Source: CALFUK01 sp964450495 (GTDB lineage: Bacteria; Bacteroidota; Bacteroidia; Chitinophagales; Saprospiraceae). From it: a stretch of DNA of 12,068 nucleotides. The DNA is taken from contig CAYVFU010000126.1 in the NCBI GenBank assembly GCA_964450495.1, forward strand, positions 1 to 12,068, in the 5' to 3' direction. The translations under genes were made by a program, and so were the position numbers. The notes below the pieces were generated by a model. The model did not search any database. It had not been told where the DNA came from and saw only the letters and a list, made by a program, of their open reading frames with translations. Below are positions 6,911-12,068 of this stretch, piece after piece; position 1 is the first letter of the stretch, and the number at the start of each line of letters is the position of its first letter.

Positions 6911-8935
6911 ATGGCATTCAAATTAACCTCAAAATATAAACCCACTGGCGACCAGCCGCAAGCAATTGAAAAGCTCGTCAATGGATTGAATAATGATGAC
7001 ACGGCTCAAGTACTGCTTGGTGTCACGGGATCTGGTAAAACATTTACGATGGCCAATGTCATAGCTGAGGTCAATCGTCCTGTATTGGTGTTGACACACA
7101 ACAAGACATTGACAGCCCAGTTGTATGCAGAGTTCACAGAATTTTTCCCAGACAATGCTGTCGAATATTTTGTGTCCTATTATGATTATTACCAGCCAGA
7201 AGCATACATCAGTTATTCCGATACCTACATCGAAAAGGATTTATCCATTAATGAACAGGTAGATAAATTGCGCCTTCGAGCGACTACCTCTTTACTGTCA
7301 GGCAGACGAGACATCATCATCGTGGCTAGTGTGTCTTGCATTTACGGAATGGGAAATCCGGAAGATTATAAAAGCAGTATCATTCGGATAGAGCAAGGAC
7401 AAAAAATTACGAGAAATACATTTTTATATAGCTTGGTCAGCAGCCTCTATTCCAGATCAGAAATTGAATTAAAAAGAGGCACCTTCAGAGTAAAGGGAGA
7501 TACCGTTGACATCAATTTGCCCTATCTGGATTATGGCTACCGCATTATTTTCTGGGGTGATGAAATCGAGAAAATAGAACAACTTGAAATAGAAACCGGA
7601 AAGCGGATTCAAGAGATAGAACACGCAGCGATCTTTCCAGCAAATTTATATGTGGCACCTAAAGATCGCCTGAAAGGTATCTTGCATAAAATCGAAGATG
7701 AGCTGCAAGAACACATCAAGTTTTTCGAAGGAGAAGGCCGCTATCTGGAAGCCAATCGAATTAAAGAACGCGTGACTTTTGATTTGGAAATGATGAGAGA
7801 ACTCGGCTATTGCAACGGCATAGAAAACTACTCTCGATTTTTTGATGGACGTCGGCAAGGCACAAGACCATTCTGTTTACTGGATTATTTTCCTGATGAT
7901 TATTTGATGATGATCGATGAAAGCCACGTGACTGTGCCGCAAGTGAGAGGCATGTGGGGAGGAGACAGAGCGCGAAAAATCAATTTGGTGAATTACGGCT
8001 TTCGCCTGCCATCAGCACTAGACAATCGTCCATTGAACTATAATGAATTTGAAGGCTTGATTAATCAGGTTGTTTTTGTCACAGCCACCCCTGGTGATTA
8101 CGAATTGGAACAAACAGAAGGAGAAGTCGTCGAACAGATCGTCCGACCAACAGGACTGCTTGATCCACCTATTGATGTCAGACCAAGTTTGAATCAAATT
8201 GATGATTTGCTGGAAGAAATAAACAAGCGGATCGAAATCGACGAGCGCGTATTGGTGACAACCTTGACTAAGCGAATGGCAGAAGAATTGACCAAATATC
8301 TGGAGCGATTAAATGTCAAGGTGAGATACATCCACTCCGAAGTAGACACACTGGATCGTGTAGAGATCATCAGAGATTTACGTTTAGGTGAATTTGATGT
8401 ATTGGTTGGCGTCAACCTATTGCGTGAAGGCTTGGATTTACCAGAAGTGTCCCTCGTAGCCATCCTAGACGCCGACAAAGAAGGCTTTTTAAGAAATGCC
8501 CGATCCTTAACACAGACATCAGGACGTGCCGCCAGAAACTCCAATGGCTTGGTGATTTTCTACGCCGATAAAATCACCGACAGTATGCAGATCACCATCG
8601 ACGAAACCAACAGACGTCGAGCCATACAAAAAGCCTATAATGAAGAACACGGGATGACCCCCACCACCATATTTAAAACCAAAGAACAGATCCGAAACCA
8701 GAAGTCCGTCCTCGATGTCCGCGTCTCATCCAAGCCCGTCGCGTACATAGAACCAGAAGAGCGAGACCTTGCTGCCGATCCAGTCGTCAATTATATGTCC
8801 AGAGATCAACTGGAGACCATGATGGCCGAGACAGAACGTAAGATGAAAAAAGCTGCCAAAGAACTCGATTTTATTTCTGCCGCCCAATACCGAGATGAAT
8901 TGTTTGCGTTGCGGAAGAAGGTCAAGTCTAGTTGA
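6911..8935 (+). CDS. uvrB: Excinuclease ABC subunit B
   Basis: Full-length UvrB, 674 residues, the usual family length. It is the damage-verifying helicase-like subunit of nucleotide excision repair, loaded on DNA by UvrA and acting with UvrC. Walker A 'GVTGSGKT' is at 37-44; the beta-hairpin that inserts between strands runs through 'YYDYYQPEAY' near 90-99 up to 'SVSCIYGMG'; the Walker B-like 'MMIDESHVT' is at 333-341; 'VFVTATPGDYE' starts at 388; the helicase C-terminal block includes 'LVGVNLLREGLDLPEV' and 'QTSGRAARN'; and the C-terminal UVR coiled-coil hairpin that contacts UvrC occupies ~634-674 ('KAAKELDFISAAQYRDELF'). Start ATG is supported by the standard 'MAFKLTSKYKPTGDQPQAI' opening. 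No uvrA or uvrC is in the window. The 79-nt space upstream allows its own promoter, but I could not identify one. Confidence 0.99.
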   Translation: MAFKLTSKYKPTGDQPQAIEKLVNGLNNDDTAQVLLGVTGSGKTFTMANVIAEVNRPVLVLTHNKTLTAQLYAEFTEFFPDNAVEYFVSYYDYYQPEAYISYSDTYIEKDLSINEQVDKLRLRATTSLLSGRRDIIIVASVSCIYGMGNPEDYKSSIIRIEQGQKITRNTFLYSLVSSLYSRSEIELKRGTFRVKGDTVDINLPYLDYGYRIIFWGDEIEKIEQLEIETGKRIQEIEHAAIFPANLYVAPKDRLKGILHKIEDELQEHIKFFEGEGRYLEANRIKERVTFDLEMMRELGYCNGIENYSRFFDGRRQGTRPFCLLDYFPDDYLMMIDESHVTVPQVRGMWGGDRARKINLVNYGFRLPSALDNRPLNYNEFEGLINQVVFVTATPGDYELEQTEGEVVEQIVRPTGLLDPPIDVRPSLNQIDDLLEEINKRIEIDERVLVTTLTKRMAEELTKYLERLNVKVRYIHSEVDTLDRVEIIRDLRLGEFDVLVGVNLLREGLDLPEVSLVAILDADKEGFLRNARSLTQTSGRAARNSNGLVIFYADKITDSMQITIDETNRRRAIQKAYNEEHGMTPTTIFKTKEQIRNQKSVLDVRVSSKPVAYIEPEERDLAADPVVNYMSRDQLETMMAETERKMKKAAKELDFISAAQYRDELFALRKKVKSS

Positions 8936-8947
8936 TCTTGTTGAGGA

Positions 8948-8967
8948 CGCCAAGAGGTCGGGAAACC
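8948..8967. repeat. Possible relic of the tandem-repeat unit just after uvrB
   Basis: CGCCAAGAGG at 8948-8957 is identical to the first ten bases of the 90-bp unit at 9286 and 9531. Overlapping it, 8952-8967 matches the reverse complement of the hairpin C arm of that unit (9586-9601) at 15 of 16 positions. AACCTTTGG, the other arm of hairpin A, recurs at 9061-9069. Between these pieces lies a copy of the bipartite palindromic element, as if one unit had been split by insertion; that reading is inference. Confidence 0.35.
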
Positions 8968-8983
8968 AATGTCGTTCAGTTAA

Positions 8984-9029
8984 GCGCCAACGGTGCGCCA
9001 TCAACAGCCACGTGCGTAGCGCGTGGCTG
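8984..9029 (+). repeat. Bipartite palindromic element, copy 1
   Basis: First palindrome GCGCC-AAC-GGTGC (8984-8996, one G-T pair), an 11-base spacer GCCATCAACAG, then a stronger hairpin CAGCCACG (9005-9012) pairing with CGTGGCTG (9022-9029), extendable inward through a wobble and two more pairs to a GTA loop. The 13-base palindrome, 11-13-base spacer ending in AG and a second palindrome beginning CC are the layout shared by the other copies. GCGCCAA (8984-8990) is also inverted as TTGGCGC at 9049-9055. Confidence 0.6.
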
Positions 9030-9059
9030 GAAATCTACGATAGACTTTTTGGCGCCTGT

Positions 9060-9081
9060 CAACCTTTGGTTGGGCATTTTT
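9060..9081 (+). terminator. Weak candidate intrinsic terminator downstream of uvrB
   Basis: CAACC-TTT-GGTTG (9060-9072) forms a 5-bp stem, followed by GGGCA and five T (9077-9081). It points in the uvrB direction but lies 125 bases past the stop, the stem is short and the T-run is not immediately adjacent. The larger hairpin at 9005-9029 could add to it. Confidence 0.3.
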
Positions 9082-9158
9082 GACACAAAAATGATGATAA
9101 AAATATTTAATACGTCACATTATAAACTGATGAACAACAAATTATAACCATAGTCACG

Positions 9159-9175
9159 GTTTTTGAATCAAAAAC
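9159..9175. repeat. Short perfect hairpin
   Basis: GTTTTTG-AAT-CAAAAAC, a 7-bp perfect stem with a 3-base loop, immediately before GC-rich CGCGCGCC. It could end transcription in either direction or belong to the end of the neighbouring palindromic element (copy 2), whose distal side reaches this far. Confidence 0.4.
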
Positions 9176-9207
9176 GCGCGCCGATGGGGATCTCATTTCA
9201 ATATCAT

Positions 9208-9254
9208 CCCACGGCGTTACCGCCGCGGCTAGATATATTTCGCTTCTCCGAAGC
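9208..9254 (-). repeat. Bipartite palindromic element, copy 2 (minus orientation)
   Basis: Read on the minus strand: palindrome GCTTC-GGA-GAAGC (9254-9242), 13-base spacer GAAATATATCTAG (9241-9229), then a second palindrome of CCGCGGCG, GTAA loop and CGCCGTGGG (9228-9208; one mismatch in the stem). This is the most complete copy and defines the layout. It points opposite to copies 1, 3 and 4. Confidence 0.65.
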
Positions 9255-9285
9255 TTTTAAATAAAGGTTCATTGCTTGCACAAAA

Positions 9286-9610
9286 CGCCAAGAGGATAAA
9301 AAACCTTTGGCTCACTTTAAGAATGAAAAAGTGAACAAAAGGTCTCCCGACCTCTTTGTGTAATTNNNNNNNNNNNNNNNNNNNNNNNNNNNNNNNNNNN
9401 NNNNNNNNNNNNNNNNNNNNNNNNNNNNNNNNNNNNNNNNNNNNNNNNNNNNNNNNNNNNNNNNNCTCACTTTAAGAATGAAAAAGTGAACAAAAGGTCT
9501 CCCGACCTCTTTGTGTAATTCAGGAGACTCCGCCAAGAGGATAAAAAACCTTTGGCTCACTTTAAGAATGAAAAAGTGAACAAAAGGTCTCCCGACCTCT
9601 TTGTGTAATT
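9286..9610 (+). repeat. Tandem array of 90-bp units, each predicted to form three adjacent hairpins
   Basis: Two complete 80-base cores (9286-9365 and 9531-9610) are identical by eye. A partial core (9466-9520) equals the last 55 bases of the unit, and a 10-base linker (CAGGAGACTC, 9521-9530) gives a 90-bp period. In the last unit: hairpin A is GCCAAGAGG (9532-9540) with CCTTTGGC (9549-9556), 8 bp and one bulged G; hairpin B is TCACTTT (9557-9563) with AAAGTGA (9573-9579), 7 bp; hairpin C is ACAAAAGGTC (9580-9589) with GACCTCTTTGT (9594-9604), 10 bp, one bulged C, TCCC loop. The three stems abut with no spare bases between them. The array lies between uvrB and ku, has no plausible coding sequence and is broken by an N gap. 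Confidence 0.85.
9366..9465. other. Assembly gap (100 N) inside the tandem array
   Basis: The gap begins exactly at the end of one core and resumes at base 26 of another. With a 90-bp period the missing length should be 35 + 90n bases, and 100 does not fit, so the 100 N is a placeholder and the copy number of the array is unknown. Confidence 0.95.
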
Positions 9611-9620
9611 AGATAAATAA

Positions 9621-9669
9621 AATCCCGTGACATGACATATCAATAGCCTGGCAAAGGCACCTGATCACG
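9621..9669 (+). repeat. Bipartite palindromic element, copy 3 (degenerate)
   Basis: The spacer-type sequence GACATATCAATAG (9634-9646) is followed by CCTGGCAAAGGCACCTG (9647-9663), a damaged form of the second palindrome seen in copy 4. The first palindrome is not recognisable in 9621-9633. CGTGA (9626-9630) is inverted as TCACG (9665-9669) around the whole element. Confidence 0.5.
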
Positions 9670-9673
9670 TAAG

Positions 9674-9718
9674 AATACCGGAGCATGATATATAACTAGC
9701 CTGGCACAACGTGCCAGG
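9674..9718 (+). repeat. Bipartite palindromic element, copy 4
   Basis: A damaged first palindrome retaining CCGGAG, a 13-base spacer GATATATAACTAG (9687-9699), then a perfect second palindrome CCTGGCAC-AAC-GTGCCAGG (9700-9718; 8-bp stem, 3-base loop). It follows copy 3 at about 53 bp in the same orientation. Confidence 0.6.
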
Positions 9719-9739
9719 TGTCGTCATTCAAATGATTCT

Positions 9740-9780
9740 GAAATTTGATGGCATTTTTGATAAAAATGATGACAAATTTC
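9740..9780. repeat. Long AT-rich interrupted hairpin upstream of ku
   Basis: GAAATTTG (9740-9747) pairs with CAAATTTC (9773-9780). Inside, CATTTTT (9752-9758) pairs with AAAAATG (9762-9768) around a GAT loop, the two stems separated by a symmetric internal loop of 4 bases on each side. It ends 98 bases before the ku start and could be a protein-binding site or part of the ku leader; it could equally be another decayed repeat. Confidence 0.45.
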
Positions 9781-9878
9781 CTCCTCAAATGCCAATGCAT
9801 TTTCCATACCATCTCTCCACCTAAATTGTTTGCTACCAATTTAATTGCTAATTTTCCCCCAAATAAGAAAAACACATT

Positions 9879-10667
9879 ATGAGATCAGTTTGGAAAGGCC
9901 ACATCAGGTTTTCTTTAGTCACCATTCCCATACAAGTATTTAATGCAGTAGAAACAAAACACGAAATCAGTTTCAATCAATTGCATAAGGAAGACCACGG
10001 CAGAGTAGGGTACAGCAAAGTATGCAAAACCTGCAACGAAAAAGTCGCCTATAAGGACATCGTTAAAGGCTTTGAGTACGAGCCAGACCAATACGTGGTG
10101 TTTGAAAAAGACGAGTTGGAATCCATCAAACTGAAAAGTACCAGAGCCATCGAAATCGAAGCCTTTGTCGATTTATCCGAAGTGCATCCTTCACGATTCG
10201 AAGCCGTCTATTATATCGGCCCCAATGGCGAGATTGCCAAAAAGACCTTCACCCTATTTTCTGAAGTGCTCCGTAAATCAAACAAAGCCGGTATCGGCAG
10301 AATCATCCTAAGAGATCGGGAAGATGTGGTGTTGATCACGCCAGAGAAGAATGGTATCGTGATGTATAAGCTGCGCTATCCAAGAGAATTGCGCAACATA
10401 GAAGATGTGCCAGATCTGGAGCCAGTAGAGATCGATGACAAGCAATTGGAATTAGCGAATACGTTGGTTGATTCTTTATCTACCACCTTTGATAAAGTGG
10501 ATTTTGAAGATCGGTATCATGACGCCTTGATGGATTTGGTCCAGCAGAAAGTCGACGGCAAACAAATCATTACCGTTGCCGATACAGAAGAAGAAAAACC
10601 AGTTGTCGATATCATGGAAGCATTAAAGGCAAGTATCGAAGATGCCAAACGTAAAAAATCAGCATAA
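9879..10667 (+). CDS. ku: Ku DNA end-binding protein (non-homologous end joining)
   Basis: A 262-residue bacterial Ku, the homodimeric ring that threads onto double-strand DNA ends and recruits ligase LigD. The opening 'MRSVWKGHIRFSLVTIPIQVFNAVE' layout is standard. 'FNQLHKEDHGRVGYSKVC' follows at ~32-49, with a CxxC pair at Cys49/Cys52 ('CKTCNEKV') as in many bacterial Ku proteins. The core beta-barrel and bridge run to about residue 190 ('YYIGPNGEIAKKTFTLF' at 111-127, 'MYKLRYPRELR' at ~161-171), then 'FDKVDFEDRYHDALMDLVQQK' at ~204-224 and a short acidic-to-basic tail ending 'KRKKSA'. Length is at the short end of the usual bacterial range, with a minimal C-terminal tail. No ligD is visible within the window. 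The membrane-protein gene starts 2 nt after its stop, so the two are co-transcribed; upstream is the repeat-rich interval. Confidence 0.98.
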   Translation: MRSVWKGHIRFSLVTIPIQVFNAVETKHEISFNQLHKEDHGRVGYSKVCKTCNEKVAYKDIVKGFEYEPDQYVVFEKDELESIKLKSTRAIEIEAFVDLSEVHPSRFEAVYYIGPNGEIAKKTFTLFSEVLRKSNKAGIGRIILRDREDVVLITPEKNGIVMYKLRYPRELRNIEDVPDLEPVEIDDKQLELANTLVDSLSTTFDKVDFEDRYHDALMDLVQQKVDGKQIITVADTEEEKPVVDIMEALKASIEDAKRKKSA

Positions 10668-10669
10668 GT

Positions 10670-11038
10670 ATGAAGTGGTTTGTATTATTTAATGCCGTAT
10701 TAGAATTGGGTGCCGGGGTAGTCTTTTTATTTGCACCTTTTTTAATACCTGATGTTGATGCGGGTGATGCGAATGCCATGACCTTATGTCGTATGTATGG
10801 CGCAGCAGCATTTGCATTGGGCTGGTATGCCTTACTCGTCTTTCTAAATTTTAGGGAAGGGCCACTGCGCGGATGGTTAAAAGTATTTCCCGTGTTTCAT
10901 CTGGGTGTCGCCCTTGCTAGTTTCCATGGCCTGCAAGCCGGGATTGAGAGCTTTGGAGGAGCCTTAGGCCTTCACGGTATATTGGGTCTGATCTGTTTAG
11001 TCCTGTTATTCACCAGAAAGAAAATGCCACTTTCGTAA
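10670..11038 (+). CDS. Small four-helix membrane protein of unknown function
   Basis: A 122-residue hydrophobic protein with four likely membrane helices at about 3-27 ('WFVLFNAVLELGAGVVFLFA'), 43-61 ('YGAAAFALGWYALLVFLNF'), 69-89 ('WLKVFPVFHLGVALASFHGL') and 97-116 ('ALGLHGILGLICLVLLF'). The loop between helices 1 and 2 is acidic ('DVDAGDAN'), and a short basic tail 'TRKKM' closes the protein. The pattern of Gly/Ala-rich helices resembles small inner-membrane proteins of the DUF4345/DoxX-like size class, but I do not recognise a specific family. It starts 2 nt after ku and ends 19 nt before the OsmC-like gene, so it is the middle of a probable three-gene operon; that linkage is the only hint about its role. 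Confidence 0.85.
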   Translation: MKWFVLFNAVLELGAGVVFLFAPFLIPDVDAGDANAMTLCRMYGAAAFALGWYALLVFLNFREGPLRGWLKVFPVFHLGVALASFHGLQAGIESFGGALGLHGILGLICLVLLFTRKKMPLS

Positions 11039-11057
11039 AATTAAAATCTTTAGTCAA

Positions 11058-11528
11058 ATGAAAAATCACCACTACAAACTCACAATTGAATGGACGGGCA
11101 ATAAAGGCAGTGGCACATTTGACTACCGTTCCTACAGCCGTAATCACACCATCAAAATCCCGTCAAAGTCTGCAAAAATATTGGGCTCATCAGATTCCAG
11201 TTTTCGCGGTGACGCCACCCGATACAATCCCGAAGAATTGTTTTTGTCCAGTGTCTCTTCCTGCCACATGCTCTGGTATTTACATCTCTGTTCGGACAAC
11301 AAGGTCATCGTCCACCAATATGAAGACCACGCCGAAGGCATCATGGAAGAATCCCCTGACGGCAGCGGCCAATTCAAACAAATCATTCTGCATCCGCAAA
11401 TCGTCGTTACTGAAGCGTCGATGATCGAGAAAGCGATTGAGTTGCATCACAAAGCGAATAAGTTGTGCTTTATTGCTAACTCGTTGAATTTGGAGGTGGA
11501 GCATCGGCCGAGTGTGGTGGCGTTGTGA
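11058..11528 (+). CDS. OsmC/Ohr-family thiol peroxidase-like protein
   Basis: A 156-residue protein of the OsmC superfamily, which reduces organic hydroperoxides with two cysteines in the cytoplasm. The family core 'RYNPEELFLSSVSSCHMLWYL' is at 55-75 with the reactive cysteine Cys69; the second conserved cysteine is Cys137 in 'HKANKLCFIANSL' (131-143). Cys78 is extra. 'IILHPQIVVTEASMIEKAIELH' at 109-130 is the usual strand-helix link to the C-terminal cysteine, and 'LEVEHRPSVV' closes the fold. It resembles the OsmC-like YhfA/SACOL group more than Ohr, by general layout only. It is the last gene of the likely ku operon (19 nt after the membrane protein). No terminator is evident downstream; 11529-11662 holds nothing I can name. 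Confidence 0.93.
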   Translation: MKNHHYKLTIEWTGNKGSGTFDYRSYSRNHTIKIPSKSAKILGSSDSSFRGDATRYNPEELFLSSVSSCHMLWYLHLCSDNKVIVHQYEDHAEGIMEESPDGSGQFKQIILHPQIVVTEASMIEKAIELHHKANKLCFIANSLNLEVEHRPSVVAL

Positions 11529-11662
11529 GTGTGGGTTTGCTTGTGCTTGGCTAGCTGGGATGAAGGATATTTAAAGTGTGAAAAGGAGGGACTTGATTTG
11601 ATGGGTTACACCAATAAAGCGTAGTCATCGAAATATTAGCTTTTCGCCAAATAAGAAAACCA

Positions 11663-11688
11663 GCTCCGGAGGAGCGTCATATAACTAG
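11663..11688 (+). repeat. Bipartite palindromic element, copy 5
   Basis: Perfect first palindrome GCTCC-GGA-GGAGC (11663-11675) and 13-base spacer GTCATATAACTAG (11676-11688), the latter nearly identical to that of copy 4. The second palindrome is decayed to CTAG...CTAG (11685-11698). Confidence 0.55.
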
Positions 11689-11712
11689 AAACAACCTAGA
11701 AAAGATATCAGA

Positions 11713-11738
11713 GCTTCGGAGAAGCGACATATAGATTA
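11713..11738 (+). repeat. Bipartite palindromic element, copy 6
   Basis: First palindrome GCTTC-GGA-GAAGC (11713-11725) is identical to copy 2 read on its own strand, followed by GACATATAGATTA (11726-11738). No second palindrome follows directly. Confidence 0.55.
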
Positions 11739-11760
11739 ATCAAAAATTACTCAACCCATA

Positions 11761-11829
11761 GCTTCGGAGTTCCAATGCGAACCTTGAAGGGGATCAATGG
11801 TTGTGTTAACTATGGGTTTTAACTCACAG
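11761..11829 (+). repeat. Bipartite palindromic element, copy 7 (degenerate)
   Basis: GCTTCGGAGTTCC (11761-11773) is a damaged first palindrome. CTATGGGTTTTAACTCACAG (11810-11829) is a damaged palindrome of the type seen at 11857-11876. CCCATAG at 11755-11761 abuts the left side. Confidence 0.4.
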
Positions 11830-11856
11830 AGGAATGAAGGGTTTCAATTATCTTAG

Positions 11857-11876
11857 CTATGGATTTTAACCCATAG
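11857..11876. repeat. Palindrome CTATGG/CCATAG
   Basis: CTATGGATTTTAACCCATAG forms a 6-bp stem with an 8-base loop and matches the 20-mer at 11810-11829 at 17 of 20 positions, 47 bp away. It looks like the second-palindrome module of the same element family. Confidence 0.45.
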
Positions 11877-11898
11877 TAGAATTAGATAAAATAGCTGA

Positions 11899-11923
11899 GC
11901 TTCTGAAAAGCGACATCAATCAG
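11899..11923 (+). repeat. Bipartite palindromic element, copy 8 (degenerate)
   Basis: GCTTCTGAAAAGC (11899-11911; GCTT/AAGC stem) followed by GACATCAATCAG (11912-11923). It lies 44 bases before the start of the last gene. Confidence 0.45.
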
Positions 11924-11967
11924 TCAAGGACTGTTTAGATGTTTTATAATAGTATAAATAAAAATTG

Positions 11968-12068
11968 ATGACTGTCGACATTAGGCCACTGAACAAAAAG
12001 TTAAAAGCAGATTATTCATATCTGTTTGATAATATGATTCATAAAGAAAATCCAGAATGGTCAAAATG
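11968..12068 (+). CDS. N-terminal fragment of a probable GNAT-family acetyltransferase, cut by the window end
   Basis: An open frame of 33 complete codons begins with ATG at 11968 and runs off the right edge. An in-frame TAA sits at 11959-11961, so ATG (or TTG at 11965) is the earliest start. The translation starts 'MTVDIRPLNKKLKADYSYLF' and continues with 'DNMIHKENPEWSK'; the next codon begins TG, compatible with Cys. 'IRPL', 'DYxxxFD' and 'NPxWSKC' recall the N-terminus of GNAT acetyltransferases with a WxxCYC-type block, but the acetyl-CoA binding region lies outside the window, so the family call is tentative. A TATAAT sequence at 11945-11950 precedes it, without a matching -35 box. Confidence 0.6.
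   Translation, partial: MTVDIRPLNKKLKADYSYLFDNMIHKENPEWSK

Noticed and set aside
7646..7858. Minus-strand open frame inside uvrB, and similar ones at 8194-8544 and 8726-9004
   Set aside because: They are antisense shadows of a well-conserved gene with no family resemblance.
8895..9147. Short plus-strand open frames after uvrB
   Set aside because: They overlap the uvrB end in other frames and run through palindromic repeats; the translations resemble no protein family.
9312..9560. Minus-strand open frame with repeated peptide across the tandem array
   Set aside because: It exists only because 90 is a multiple of three and because the N run is read through; the sequence is explained by hairpins, and the frame shifts across the gap.
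9286..9610. CRISPR array
   Set aside because: The period is 90 bp and the whole unit, linker included, is repeated; there are no variable spacers and no cas genes.
11945..11950. TATAAT as a promoter of the last gene
   Set aside because: A perfect -10 word in AT-rich DNA is weak evidence without a -35 partner, so it was mentioned but not annotated.

Overview
The window looks like chromosomal DNA from a member of the Bacteroidota, plausibly Saprospiraceae or a related environmental lineage. The reasons are AT-rich sequence, starts without clear Shine-Dalgarno sites, lipoprotein and secreted proteins of Bacteroidota style, a Ku protein of the type common in that phylum, and palindrome-rich intergenic repeats of a kind I remember from Bacteroidota genomes (recollection, not a search). 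Two runs of exactly 100 N (2075-2174 and 9366-9465) mark it as a draft scaffold with placeholder gaps.

Left part (1-4163). A DUF1905/YdeI-like gene points right. A leftward group follows: an amidohydrolase with a signal peptide, a cupin 6 nt downstream of it, the first N gap, a conserved exported protein of unknown function, and a group III truncated hemoglobin 23 nt after that. The divergent interval 4164-4589 holds a decayed palindromic element with inverted ends and a short direct repeat.

Middle (4590-8935). A tightly coupled rightward operon encodes a HAD hydrolase, RecX and a class-C beta-lactamase-like serine hydrolase lipoprotein; both junctions are ATGA-type overlaps. After 79 nt comes a full-length uvrB.

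Repeat interval (8936-9878). About 940 bases without a gene, and the most unusual part of the window. It holds a tandem array of 90-bp units, each able to fold into three abutting hairpins and interrupted by the second N gap. Around it are several copies of a bipartite palindromic element, a possible relic of the tandem unit just after uvrB, and a long AT-rich hairpin before ku.

Right part (9879-12068). ku (bacterial NHEJ), a four-helix membrane protein 2 nt downstream, and an OsmC-like protein form a probable operon. An interval of about 440 bases follows: 11529-11662 shows nothing I can name, and 11663-11923 is dense with degenerate copies of the same palindromic element. The window ends inside the first 33 codons of a probable GNAT acetyltransferase.

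DNA repair is over-represented (recX, uvrB, ku), and hydroperoxide/haem functions (OsmC, truncated hemoglobin) are also present, but no defence system or complete novel system is visible. The best candidate for something undescribed is the three-hairpin tandem array.
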